Part shown: positions 1 through 6,562 of the stretch, piece after piece | Numbering within the stretch: position 1 is the first letter of the stretch | How the letters are laid out: every line of letters starts with the position of its first letter | Source: Pseudomonadota bacterium | Lineage (GTDB): Bacteria; Pseudomonadota; Alphaproteobacteria; Micropepsales; Micropepsaceae | Direction of reading: 5' to 3' | Assembly: GCA_021817355.1 (NCBI GenBank) | Contig: JAKAVI010000062.1 | Span: 1 to 9,577 of the forward strand | Length of the DNA: 9,577 nt | Notes under the pieces: generated by a model | Told to the model about the DNA's origin: nothing | Database searches by the model: none | Seen by the model: the letters and a program-made list of their open reading frames with translations, nothing else | Program-made: the position numbers and the translations under genes

Positions 1-36
1 ACCGTCACGGGGATCGTGACGAGCGCTAGACTGGTC

Positions 37-62
37 GCCCGGCGCGGCAAGCCGCGCCGGGC
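37..62 (-). terminator. Strong hairpin after the pseudouridine synthase gene
   Basis: A perfect 12-bp inverted repeat (37-48 paired with 51-62, AA at the centre, almost all G:C) begins 8 bases beyond the stop codon of the minus-strand pseudouridine synthase. Its position fits a transcription end, but no T-run follows on the minus strand, so it may be a rho-dependent pause, a 3'-end stabiliser or an attenuator rather than a classical intrinsic terminator. A second, smaller perfect repeat (GTCACG at 4-9, CGTGAC at 15-20, 5-base loop) lies just beyond it. Bases 1-70 hold no recognisable gene. Confidence 0.5.
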
Positions 63-70
63 CGGGACTT

Positions 71-823
71 TCACGCTCGTGTCCGCGGTTTGCGGCCAAT
101 ACCCAGATGCTGGCGCCAGAGCTTGGAGGGGATCTCTTCAACGGCGCCTTCGGGGAGTTGCCCCAGATGAAAGGGGCCATATTGGATGCGGATCAGGCGG
201 GCGACCTTGCAGCCCAAATGTTCCATGAGCCGCTTGATTTCCCGATTTTTGCCTTCCTTCAGACGGACCTGGACCCAGGAATAAGGTCCCTTGCTGCGTT
301 CCAGGTCGGCCACTACCGGTCCATAGCGTACGCCATCGACGGTGATGCCTTCGGCCAGCCGGTCGAGTGTAGCCTGGTCGATCCGGCCGAACAGCCTGAC
401 CCGGTAGGTGCGCAGGAGCCCGGCGGAGGGGTGTTCGAGGCGGCGGGCGATTTCGCCGTCATTGGTGAGGAGTAGTAAACCCTCAGAATTAACGTCCAAG
501 CGTCCCACTGACAGTACCCGCGGCAGACCTGTCGGCAGATTTTGGAACACGGTCGGCCTTGCCTGCGGATCCCGATGTGTGGTCACAAGACCGGCTGGCT
601 TGTGATAGCGCCAAAGGCGGGTCTGCTCTGGCTCCGCGATCGGTTTGCCATCGACCGCGACCAGCGCCGGGCCCGTGATTTTGGTGGCGGGAGTAGAGAC
701 GGTCTCTCCATTGAGCGTCACCCGACCTTCACCAATCAGCTTCTCGGCGTCGCGCCGCGAGCATACGCCGGCCCTGGCCATGACCTTGGCTATCCGTTCG
801 CCCTTATTGTCAGTGTCGTCCAT
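71..823 (-). CDS. rluB: RsuA/RluB-family rRNA pseudouridine synthase
   Basis: This cytoplasmic enzyme isomerises a uridine of rRNA to pseudouridine. It has an N-terminal S4 RNA-binding domain (about residues 9-55, with IAKVMARAGVCSRRDAEKLI) and a catalytic domain carrying the family signature GRLDVNSEGLLLLTNDG, in which Asp110 is the expected nucleophile. The second conserved block KEGKNREIKRLM is at 190-200. At 250 residues it has the usual length of the family without a long disordered tail. The ATG at 823 is the natural start because the S4 domain follows directly; the ribosome binding site is weak (GTGAG about 10 bases upstream). On its strand a GATAAT hexamer at 855-850 could be a -10 box, but no good -35 is visible. 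RluB (23S U2605 in E. coli) is the likeliest subgroup, but RsuA or RluE/F-like specificity cannot be excluded from sequence reading alone. Confidence 0.93.
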   Translation of the reverse strand: MDDTDNKGERIAKVMARAGVCSRRDAEKLIGEGRVTLNGETVSTPATKITGPALVAVDGKPIAEPEQTRLWRYHKPAGLVTTHRDPQARPTVFQNLPTGLPRVLSVGRLDVNSEGLLLLTNDGEIARRLEHPSAGLLRTYRVRLFGRIDQATLDRLAEGITVDGVRYGPVVADLERSKGPYSWVQVRLKEGKNREIKRLMEHLGCKVARLIRIQYGPFHLGQLPEGAVEEIPSKLWRQHLGIGRKPRTRA

Positions 824-888
824 TTGGATTGCTCACTTTGGCGGAAGGGATTATCGCGTAAAGCTCTGACGCAGCGCAGGCAAGGGTT

Positions 889-1344
889 ATGAACGACGAG
901 GCGGCCATGATGGTGGCCATGGAAGAGGCGCGGCAGGCGGCTGGGCGCGGGGAAGTCCCGGTCGGTGCGGCGTTGACCGATGCCGATGGCGTGCTGCTTG
1001 CCCGTACCGGTAATCGCATTCTTCAGCTGCGGGATCCGACCGCCCACGCGGAAGTTTTGGCGCTGCGTGAAGCGGCACTGCGGCTGGGCAATGAGCGGCT
1101 GAATGGCACCACGCTTTATGTCACGCTTGAGCCTTGTGCGATGTGCGCGGGGGCGATCAGCCTTGCGCGTATCGCCCGGCTCGTCTTTGCCGCGGAAGAT
1201 CCGAAGGGCGGGGCGGTGCTCCATGGGCCACGGTTTTTCACTCAGACAACGTGTCATCATCGCCCCCAGCTGAGCCAGATGCGCGATCAGGCTGAGGCCG
1301 CGGGCGGCTTGCTCAGGGAGTTTTTTCGCGCGCGGCGCACCTAG
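889..1344 (+). CDS. tadA: tRNA-specific adenosine deaminase TadA
   Basis: TadA deaminates the wobble adenosine 34 of tRNA-Arg(ACG) to inosine so that one tRNA reads several Arg codons. The zinc-dependent cytidine/deoxycytidylate deaminase signature is complete: HAE at 53-55 (His53 zinc ligand, Glu55 proton shuttle) and PCAMC at 82-86 (Cys83 and Cys86 zinc ligands). The downstream DPKGGAV segment and the C-terminal helix ending LLREFFRARR are typical of bacterial TadA, as is the length of 151 residues. The ATG at 889 is preceded by AGGCAAGGG. The gene is divergent from the pseudouridine synthase (65-bp gap), and its TAG stop interlocks with the stop of the convergent metallo-hydrolase gene. 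A generic nucleoside or guanine deaminase is the only serious alternative and is less likely. Confidence 0.95.
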   Translation: MNDEAAMMVAMEEARQAAGRGEVPVGAALTDADGVLLARTGNRILQLRDPTAHAEVLALREAALRLGNERLNGTTLYVTLEPCAMCAGAISLARIARLVFAAEDPKGGAVLHGPRFFTQTTCHHRPQLSQMRDQAEAAGGLLREFFRARRT

Positions 1345-2423
1345 GCCCGCAAGGTCGTTGAATGGATAACGGTACCGTGTGCAGGCAAACGGATGAGGGT
1401 GCCGTCATGACCCAGTTCGACGCCGTTCGGTCGCACAGCCCCGACACCGTTCAGAAATAGTCGCTCAGCGACATTATTCGGCAGCATGGGAACCATATGC
1501 GTGAGAACAAGCAGGCGCGCACCTGCAGCGTTGGCGATTTGGGCAGCGTCAACGGGGCTGGCATGATAGCCGGGGATATCCTGCATGATTTTGGCGGTGC
1601 GCGGATTTCCGGTCGCAGTCATGGCTTCTTCCAGCGCCTTTACCATCTGTGGGTTGAGTGCATCATGCACCAGAACGTCTGCGCCCATTGCGGCATTGGC
1701 AAGATTGTGATCGGCGGCGGTATCACCTGAGATCACGATACAGCGGTCCTTATAGTCGAAGCGATAGCCATAGGCGGGTTTGACGGGGTCGTGTTGCACG
1801 CGGATAGCGGTAATTTTTAGACCGTCCGCCTCAAACACTACACCTGTGTCATCATCCGACGGAATCGTCACGGTGATCGCCTCCATCCCCGCGGTGCGGG
1901 GGGTAAGCAGATCCGCGCCGTGGTGGATGGTGCGATAGGCCGAGTCATATGCGTAGGCCTGGTTGAAACCAGCGACGACCCGCTCGATGCCCGGAGGACC
2001 GTAAACTTTGAGCGGCGCACCGCGTCCCGCGACCCAGCTCTGCAGATTAATTTCGCCGAGCTCGGCAATGTGGTCGGAGTGAAAATGGGTAATGAGCACC
2101 GCGTCCAGCTGGGTAAGCGGCACGCGCCACAGCAGCAGGTTGCGCACGCTTGCAGTGCCGGCGTCGATCACGAAGAACCTGTCACCGGCAGCGACGAGGG
2201 CGCTCGGCCCGGCACGGTCGGGATCGGGAAGGGGGGAACCGGTACCGCAAAGCAGGACCGCGAGCTCATTTTTACTGGCAAGGCGCGGACGTTGCCTGCC
2301 TGCTCTGCGCCTGGCCAGGCGTTTGAAAAGATAAAGCCCGGCTGAGGCATTGCGTCGGGTCATAATGCCGGTGACCAGAAGGCCGATGCCTCCGAAGCCA
2401 AGAGCAACCACGACATTCCACAT
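1341..2423 (-). CDS. Membrane-anchored MBL-fold metallo-hydrolase (RNase Z/arylsulfatase-like)
   Basis: This is a metallo-beta-lactamase-fold hydrolase of 360 residues. Residues 3-21 form one hydrophobic segment followed by basic residues (TRR, KRLARRRAGRQR), which looks like an uncleaved signal anchor. The dinuclear metal site can be read in order: HFHSDH at 113-118, His211 in VQHDP, Asp234 in SGDT, and His309 in LVLTHM near the C terminus. This arrangement resembles the RNase Z (ElaC) branch more than class B beta-lactamases. The anchor and the lack of a recognisable exosite insertion argue against a tRNA 3'-processing role; hydrolysis of an ester, lactone, sulfate or phosphodiester is more likely, with unknown substrate. 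AAGAAGG sits 6 bases before the ATG, inside the end of the upstream HCCA-isomerase gene (3-bp gap), so the two are probably co-translated. The stop overlaps the tadA stop tail to tail. Confidence 0.85.
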   Translation of the reverse strand: MWNVVVALGFGGIGLLVTGIMTRRNASAGLYLFKRLARRRAGRQRPRLASKNELAVLLCGTGSPLPDPDRAGPSALVAAGDRFFVIDAGTASVRNLLLWRVPLTQLDAVLITHFHSDHIAELGEINLQSWVAGRGAPLKVYGPPGIERVVAGFNQAYAYDSAYRTIHHGADLLTPRTAGMEAITVTIPSDDDTGVVFEADGLKITAIRVQHDPVKPAYGYRFDYKDRCIVISGDTAADHNLANAAMGADVLVHDALNPQMVKALEEAMTATGNPRTAKIMQDIPGYHASPVDAAQIANAAGARLLVLTHMVPMLPNNVAERLFLNGVGAVRPNGVELGHDGTLIRLPAHGTVIHSTTLRA

Positions 2424-2426
2424 ACG

Positions 2427-3077
2427 CTACCTTCTTAATTTCAGCCCGCTTTGCTTCAGCCGCCATTCGAGGACATCGATGCGATCTTGGCCAAAAAAGG
2501 GTTCGCCCTCGAACACCATGGTCGGAACTCCCCAGTGTCCGGCCGCCGCGTGGGCGCGCTGATTATCCTGGATGATGGCCTCGTATTTCTGAGGTTCCGC
2601 TGCTATTGTGGCACGTATCGTGCCAAAATCAAGCCCGGCACGTGCTGCAGCCCGGGCCATGTGTTCGCCCTGGTGCCAGTCCTTAGTCCCACCCCAGATG
2701 ACGCGGCTGACTTCATCAAGGAAAGCTAGGCCGCAGCCTGCCTCTTCGGCGGCGCAGCCAAGGCGTGTCAGCCAGTGAATATGAGGTTGATCCGGTGTCC
2801 CGTGCCTTGTGGCCGGATCGATCTTTACAGGATCTGGACTGGGCCAGCGATAAGCGAGGCCCTGCATCTGGGCGATGCGGGCGGTGTCGCGCAGCAGATA
2901 GGGTATCCATTGCGGATGTACATGATCGAAGAACTTGGCCTGACGCACTGCGAGCGGATAGACCGGACGGGCGGTGATCACCAGATCATACCGGCGCGCC
3001 AGTTCAACAAGCCGGGGCGTAGCCAGATAGGAATAGGGACTACGGAATGACCAGAATACGTCGAGCTGGAGTGTCAC
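2427..3077 (-). CDS. 2-hydroxychromene-2-carboxylate isomerase-like protein (DsbA family, kappa-GST-like)
   Basis: This is a thioredoxin-fold protein of the HCCA isomerase/kappa-class GST group. Known members isomerise 2-hydroxychromene-2-carboxylate in naphthalene breakdown with glutathione as cofactor. The N terminus FWSFRSPYSYLA (residues 8-19) is the family hallmark, with Ser rather than a CxxC redox pair. The cis-Pro segment HWGVPTMVF is at 181-189 and is followed by FFGQDRIDVLEW, also characteristic. The length of 216 residues is normal. Translation starts at GTG 3077, supported by AGGAG 8 bases upstream and by the domain beginning at once. It is the first gene of a leftward pair with the metallo-hydrolase. 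No other naphthalene genes are in the window, so the exact reaction is open: many family members have unknown substrates. Confidence 0.88.
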   Translation of the reverse strand: MTLQLDVFWSFRSPYSYLATPRLVELARRYDLVITARPVYPLAVRQAKFFDHVHPQWIPYLLRDTARIAQMQGLAYRWPSPDPVKIDPATRHGTPDQPHIHWLTRLGCAAEEAGCGLAFLDEVSRVIWGGTKDWHQGEHMARAAARAGLDFGTIRATIAAEPQKYEAIIQDNQRAHAAAGHWGVPTMVFEGEPFFGQDRIDVLEWRLKQSGLKLRR

Positions 3078-3166
3078 GCGAGCTTCTCCTGGTTTATGCC
3101 CTAGATGATACGGCCAGGCGCCGGACCACTGTCAGGAGCCATACGCTTGATCCTGTGCGACGGAAC

Positions 3167-3179
3167 TGACACGCTGTCA
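3167..3179. promoter_or_regulatory. Possible operator/promoter in the divergent isomerase-GST region
   Basis: The 130-bp gap 3078-3207 separates the divergent HCCA isomerase and GST genes and must hold both promoters. It contains a perfect inverted repeat TGACA-CGC-TGTCA (3167-3179). Read on the minus strand, the same bases provide TTGACA (3180-3175), an ideal -35 hexamer for the leftward operon, although the -10 hexamer at normal distance is poor. A further CTGTCA copy of the half-site is at 3129-3134. A dimeric regulator controlling both directions is a reasonable guess, but no regulator gene lies beside it. Confidence 0.35.
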
Positions 3180-3207
3180 ATCATGCTGGCGGAAAGGAAG
3201 ATTGCCA

Positions 3208-3879
3208 ATGAGCCTGATCCTTTATGGAGGCAATGTCTCCCCATTTGTGCGCAAGGTGCGTGTGGTCCTGATCGAAAAGGGAATCGACTACACGCTGGAT
3301 CCGGTCAATCCCTTCGCACCGCAGCCGGAATTTTTGGCCATCAGCCCGCTCAAGCGTATTCCCGTGTTGCGCGATACCGATCAGCCCGAGCCCAACACGC
3401 TGCCTGATTCCAGTGTAATCTGCGATTATCTCGAACACAGATTTCCCGAGCCGGCACTTTATCCCAAAGCCGCGTTTGCACGGGCGCGTGCACTCTGGTT
3501 TGAAGAGTACGCTGACAGTGCAGTCGCCGAAACCATTGGTCGCGGACTGTTCTTCGAACGCATCGTCAAACGCATGCTGCGACAGGAACCTGATGAAGCG
3601 GTCTGCACCAAAACCCTGACCCAAAGAATTCCACCTCTATTTGATTATCTCGAGCGCGAGATCGGGGCCCGGCAATTCCTTGTGGAGGAGAGTTTTTCGA
3701 TCGCGGACATCACGGTCGGTTCGATGTTCGTCAATTTTCTGCATGCAGGCGAGGTTCCCTCCAGGGAACGTTGGCCGCAGCTTTCTGCCTATGTGGCACG
3801 CATCCACGCGCGCCCGTCCTTTGCAGCCCTCATTGAGGAGGAAAATGGTCTCATTGCGCGCTTTCGCGCGGCCCGGTGA
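3208..3879 (+). CDS. Glutathione S-transferase family protein
   Basis: This is a cytosolic GST with the canonical two-domain layout in 223 residues. The N-terminal thioredoxin fold begins LILYGGNVSPFVRKVRVVL, with Ser11 as the probable glutathione-activating residue. The cis-Pro KRIPVL motif is at 49-54 and the DSSVICDYL glutathione gamma-glutamyl-binding segment at 67-75. The helical C-terminal domain contains FSIADITVGS at 163-172, the N-capping motif of GSTs. The ATG at 3208 is preferred over an in-frame TTG at 3202 because GGAAAGGAAG ends 7 bases before it and the fold starts there. It is the first gene of a rightward operon and its end overlaps the start of the transporter. It probably conjugates or isomerises an electrophilic substrate. 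Class assignment (beta, zeta or other Ser-type) is not secure. Confidence 0.92.
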   Translation: MSLILYGGNVSPFVRKVRVVLIEKGIDYTLDPVNPFAPQPEFLAISPLKRIPVLRDTDQPEPNTLPDSSVICDYLEHRFPEPALYPKAAFARARALWFEEYADSAVAETIGRGLFFERIVKRMLRQEPDEAVCTKTLTQRIPPLFDYLEREIGARQFLVEESFSIADITVGSMFVNFLHAGEVPSRERWPQLSAYVARIHARPSFAALIEEENGLIARFRAAR

Positions 3880-5290
3880 ACCATTCATGGAGCAGTCTGC
3901 ACTGCAATCCGAATGCGACAGCGACCATCGTTTGTCAGCATTGCGGATCTTTTCCTATGTCCTGCCAAACCTTCCTTTGGCAGCACTGGGGCTTCCGATC
4001 GTAGTGCATCTGCCTCGTTTTTATGCCAGCCGGCAGATGGGGCTTAGCCTGGCCGCGACGGGGCTCGTCTTCAGCCTGTGCCGCATTGCTGATGTTTTTG
4101 TTGATCCGATCATGGGATATGTCAGCGACCGGCTGCACACGCCCATCGGCCGGCGTCGGCCGATGGTTTTGCTGGGAACGCCAATTCTGGCACTGGGAAT
4201 CTGGATGGTGTTTGTTCCAGGCGGACCGGTCAGCGCGCTTCATCTCAGCCTTTGGCTGTTTCTGATGTATCTGGGCTGGTCGATGGTCACCATTCCCCAT
4301 CTGTCCTGGGGGGCGGAACTTTCCAGCGATTATCATGAACGCAGTCGCATTTATGGCTGGGCGCAGGTTACGATTATTCTGGGCATGGTCGGAGTGCTCA
4401 TTATACCGGCGTTTCTGGAACATGCAGGAGGCTATCCCCTGGCTGTCCAGGTTCTGGCTATGGCATGTTTTGCGCTTGTCTTTCTCGTCCCCGCGATTGC
4501 ACTTGTGGTTGGCGTGGTGCCCGAACCGCCCGTGCTCCTGAAGACCCACGCTCCGCTCTTGCAGACGCTCAGATTTCTGCTGTTCGACGGCGCTCTGCGC
4601 CGGGTTATCCTGGCAGATCTGCTAGCCTCGACCTCAGCTGGAGCACTCGGAGCAATGTTTTTCTATTTTGCCGATTTTGCCCTGCGCTTGCGTGTCTGGG
4701 CAGGCACTTTGCTTCTTGCCTATTTCATTAGCGGTATCATTTTCGTGCCCGCCTGGATGTGGCTCGCGCGGCACATTGGCAAGGACCGAACCTTGCGGCT
4801 GTCGTTTGCCTACACCTTCGTTACGGTCCCGCTTTATCTCCTGTTGCCCGCGGGCCATCTTCTGCCCGCACTGGCCATCATCTTGCTCAGCGGTGCGAAC
4901 TATGGCGCTCCCACCTTTTTGCTCAGGGCCATGATGGCCGATGTGGCCGATCTTGACACGGCCCATCACGGTGCCGAGCGCGCCGGCGTGATGTATTCGC
5001 TTCTGACGCTGACCAACAAGTTCGGTCTCGGCTGGGCAGTGGGCATCAGTTTTGCCATTCTGGCATGGCTCGGGTTTGACCCGAAGCTGCATAATTCCGC
5101 GTTGGCGATCGAACACATGCGGCTGTTTTTCATCCTGTGCCCCATTGTCCTGTCTCTTGCCAATCTGTGGCTGCTTGCCGGTTATCCCCTCAATGAAGTG
5201 CGTCAGCGCGTTACGCGCTCTGCAGTGGACCAGCAGCGTCGCAGCCAGACAAAGCCCGCTGGCGCCGGGCCCCAAGACGGTCCCCGTTGA
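3845..5290 (+). CDS. MFS/GPH-family (MelB-like) cation symporter
   Basis: This is an inner-membrane transporter of the glycoside-pentoside-hexuronide:cation symporter family, with about 12 hydrophobic segments. The family marks are clear: DPIMGYVSDR (87-96) followed by the loop motif GRRRP (102-106), PHLSWGAELSSDYHERSRI in the TM4-5 region, and in the C-terminal half MMADVADLDT...GAERAGVMYSLLTLTNKFG (363-394), equivalent to the MelB block near TM10-11. Proton or sodium coupling and the substrate cannot be told; alphaproteobacterial members are not restricted to sugars. Two starts are possible. ATG 3845 has GAGGAGG just upstream and overlaps the GST by 35 bases (481 residues); ATG 3887 lies 7 bases after the GST stop without a clear binding site (467 residues). 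Either way it is coupled to the GST. The open frame extends to 3641, but that part is only the GST gene read out of frame. Confidence 0.88.
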   Translation: MVSLRAFARPGEPFMEQSALQSECDSDHRLSALRIFSYVLPNLPLAALGLPIVVHLPRFYASRQMGLSLAATGLVFSLCRIADVFVDPIMGYVSDRLHTPIGRRRPMVLLGTPILALGIWMVFVPGGPVSALHLSLWLFLMYLGWSMVTIPHLSWGAELSSDYHERSRIYGWAQVTIILGMVGVLIIPAFLEHAGGYPLAVQVLAMACFALVFLVPAIALVVGVVPEPPVLLKTHAPLLQTLRFLLFDGALRRVILADLLASTSAGALGAMFFYFADFALRLRVWAGTLLLAYFISGIIFVPAWMWLARHIGKDRTLRLSFAYTFVTVPLYLLLPAGHLLPALAIILLSGANYGAPTFLLRAMMADVADLDTAHHGAERAGVMYSLLTLTNKFGLGWAVGISFAILAWLGFDPKLHNSALAIEHMRLFFILCPIVLSLANLWLLAGYPLNEVRQRVTRSAVDQQRRSQTKPAGAGPQDGPR

Positions 5291-5308
5291 CAGGCGGAAA
5301 GCAACGGC

Positions 5309-5690
5309 ATGATCGAACCCTGCACCTCACCCTCGTCCAAGGGCTGGTAGGCATGGGTGAGGCTTGAGGAGGTGGCGTTCGACTACGAGACGCACGCCAT
5401 TGGTCCGGGTAAGGCGGTTCAAACCGAGCCCAGGTTTCTAAAAGTCAATCCCGGTGGCCGCATTGCGGCAATCATCGATCGGGATGCCGGCAGTATGGCG
5501 GTGTTGGACTGAGGACCTATCTTGATCTACCTCGCAGGATGGCCAGTACAAAGTCCTTCACCGCTCCTTTCATGATACTAACCAGCCTGCGATCGCGCGT
5601 CATCAGAATGAATGGCGACGCGTGCTCAAAGTGCTGAATTTAGCTTTGGCCGAAGATGAGGACCTCGCCGGTGATTTTGCCATCGCCAGC
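5309..5690 (+). pseudogene. Decayed second glutathione S-transferase gene
   Basis: Reading from ATG 5309 (18 bases after the transporter stop) gives a GST N terminus interrupted by stops. MIEPCTSPSSKGW precedes an in-frame TAG at 5348, then WVRLEEVAFDYETHAI and, further on, RFLKVNPGGRIAAIIDRDAG, then a TGA at 5510. The TGA replaces the Ser codon of the ESGAIL motif, and the same frame continues GPILIYLAG. The frame then shifts by one, and most of the first part of the helical domain is missing. From about 5589 the other frame reads AIARHQNEWRRVLKVLN and EDEDLAGDFAIAS, matching the GST core ending (LAGD-SIAD). A stretch NLKAAVKLAP at about 5715 may be a further remnant. The pattern resembles YghU/GstB-like GSTs (YETH, FLKINP, ESGAILIYL). 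It was probably the third gene of the GST-transporter operon. Bases 5691-5812 otherwise hold nothing recognisable. Confidence 0.8.
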
Positions 5691-5812
5691 CAGCCTGCCG
5701 TGACGAGGAACCTGAAGGCAGCGGTCAAACTCGCGCCCGGGCGTCAGGCGAGCGCAATCAACGCCCACACGATGGTCCGAAGCGTCCGCTCCATCCCGCA
5801 GGGCTGGGAGGC

Positions 5813-6433
5813 TCAGAACCAGGGTTGGGTCAGGCTGGGAAACAGCCAGATTATAATCTGCCGTGCGGTCAAAAGCCCGATCCCCGAGCCGATGAAGACG
5901 TCGCTCAGGAAATGAGCATTGAGCAGGGCCCGGGTCATGGCGAGATAAAGGGCTATGGCAAACCAGATGGGTGTCAGCGCCGGTATTGTGGCCGAGAGAA
6001 TGACGGCAGCGCAGAAAATGGTCAGGGCGTGACCGGAAGGAAATGAATCACTCTTGAAGTCGAGGTGAAAGGGCCGAAATCCGTAAAGTCCGAGTTCCAG
6101 CTCGTCACGTGGCCGGCGCCGTCCCAGGAGGGTCTTCAAAGTATGCAGGATGATGCTGCCGCTCCCCAGGCTGATCAAAAAGGCGAGTGAGCTGAGGCGC
6201 ATGTCCCGCAGGACCTCGCTTGGGCCAAAAAGCCGCATCCCAGCCCAGGCCAAAGCCAGGGCGAGGATGGACAGGCCGAGCCAATGGGCCCCCTTGGCCC
6301 AGTCGGTGGTGCGCCAGACGGCGATTTCCACACGCCGGTCCACGATGGCGTGGAAAAAATGCACCAACCGCCGATCGACCGTAAAGCTGAGAAGGCCGCC
6401 TAGCAGCAGCGCGAATCCGGACCAGAGAAGCAT
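5813..6433 (-). CDS. PAP2-family membrane phosphatase
   Basis: This is an integral membrane phosphatase of the type 2 phosphatidic acid phosphatase superfamily, 206 residues with about six hydrophobic segments. The three catalytic motifs are present: K-x6-RP (Lys100 to Arg107-Pro108), PSGH (132-135), and R-x5-H-x3-D (Arg168, His174, Asp178), the last with Thr167 where Ser is usual. His174 would form the phospho-enzyme and His135 act as general acid on the periplasmic face. Candidate substrates are undecaprenyl pyrophosphate, phosphatidate or phosphatidylglycerophosphate, or lipid A phosphates; the sequence does not choose among them. ATG 6433 is the only sensible start, since an in-frame stop lies 13 codons upstream and no other start codon intervenes. 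The ribosome binding site is weak. It is divergent from the acyl-CoA dehydrogenase, and its 3' end faces the GST pseudogene. Confidence 0.9.
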   Translation of the reverse strand: MLLWSGFALLLGGLLSFTVDRRLVHFFHAIVDRRVEIAVWRTTDWAKGAHWLGLSILALALAWAGMRLFGPSEVLRDMRLSSLAFLISLGSGSIILHTLKTLLGRRRPRDELELGLYGFRPFHLDFKSDSFPSGHALTIFCAAVILSATIPALTPIWFAIALYLAMTRALLNAHFLSDVFIGSGIGLLTARQIIIWLFPSLTQPWF

Positions 6434-6537
6434 GGCGACGCTGCTTGCCGTGGCTCTCGGTCCAAGTCAATGACGCTGAGGGCTGGCCTGGAGCACTTAA
6501 AGGGCGTTAGACTTTCCCACCCGCTATTTTTCAACAG

Positions 6538-6550
6538 GGGGGTTGCCCCC
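6538..6550 (+). promoter_or_regulatory. G/C hairpin abutting the acyl-CoA dehydrogenase ribosome binding site
   Basis: A perfect GGGGG-TTG-CCCCC inverted repeat (6538-6550) ends exactly where the ribosome binding site AAGGAGG (6551-6557) begins, 5 bases before the ATG at 6563. In the mRNA it could form a short stable stem that keeps the binding site single-stranded or, by slipped pairing of the C-run with other G-runs, affects access to it. The surrounding gap 6434-6562 must also hold the promoters for the phosphatase and the dehydrogenase; I see no convincing -10/-35 pair there. Confidence 0.4.
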
Positions 6551-6562
6551 AAGGAGGACGCT

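Noticed and set aside
850..855. GATAAT -10 box for the pseudouridine synthase gene
   Set aside because: No acceptable -35 hexamer exists at normal spacing, so it is only mentioned in the gene entry and not listed as a promoter.
790..1260. Minus-strand frame of 156 residues opposite tadA
   Set aside because: It overlaps both tadA and the start of the pseudouridine synthase, and its composition is basic and low in motifs; tadA explains the coding signal.
3641..3844. N-terminal extension of the transporter frame by 68 residues
   Set aside because: It lies entirely inside the GST coding sequence in another frame, is rich in Arg and Ser without membrane or domain features, and the GPH homology starts only after 3887.
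4634..5275. Minus-strand open frames opposite the transporter (also 3935-4549)
   Set aside because: Their Gln/His/Lys-rich translations are the expected reverse reading of hydrophobic transmembrane codons, with no motif or ribosome binding site.
5789..5810. Possible terminator for the phosphatase gene
   Set aside because: The stem is interrupted (4 bp, internal loop, 3 bp) and no T-run follows on the minus strand, so it is too weak to call.
5622..5915. Small plus-strand gene of 97 residues
   Set aside because: Its first part is the C-terminal remnant of the GST pseudogene, and its second part is antisense to the phosphatase gene; no ribosome binding site supports the GTG start.
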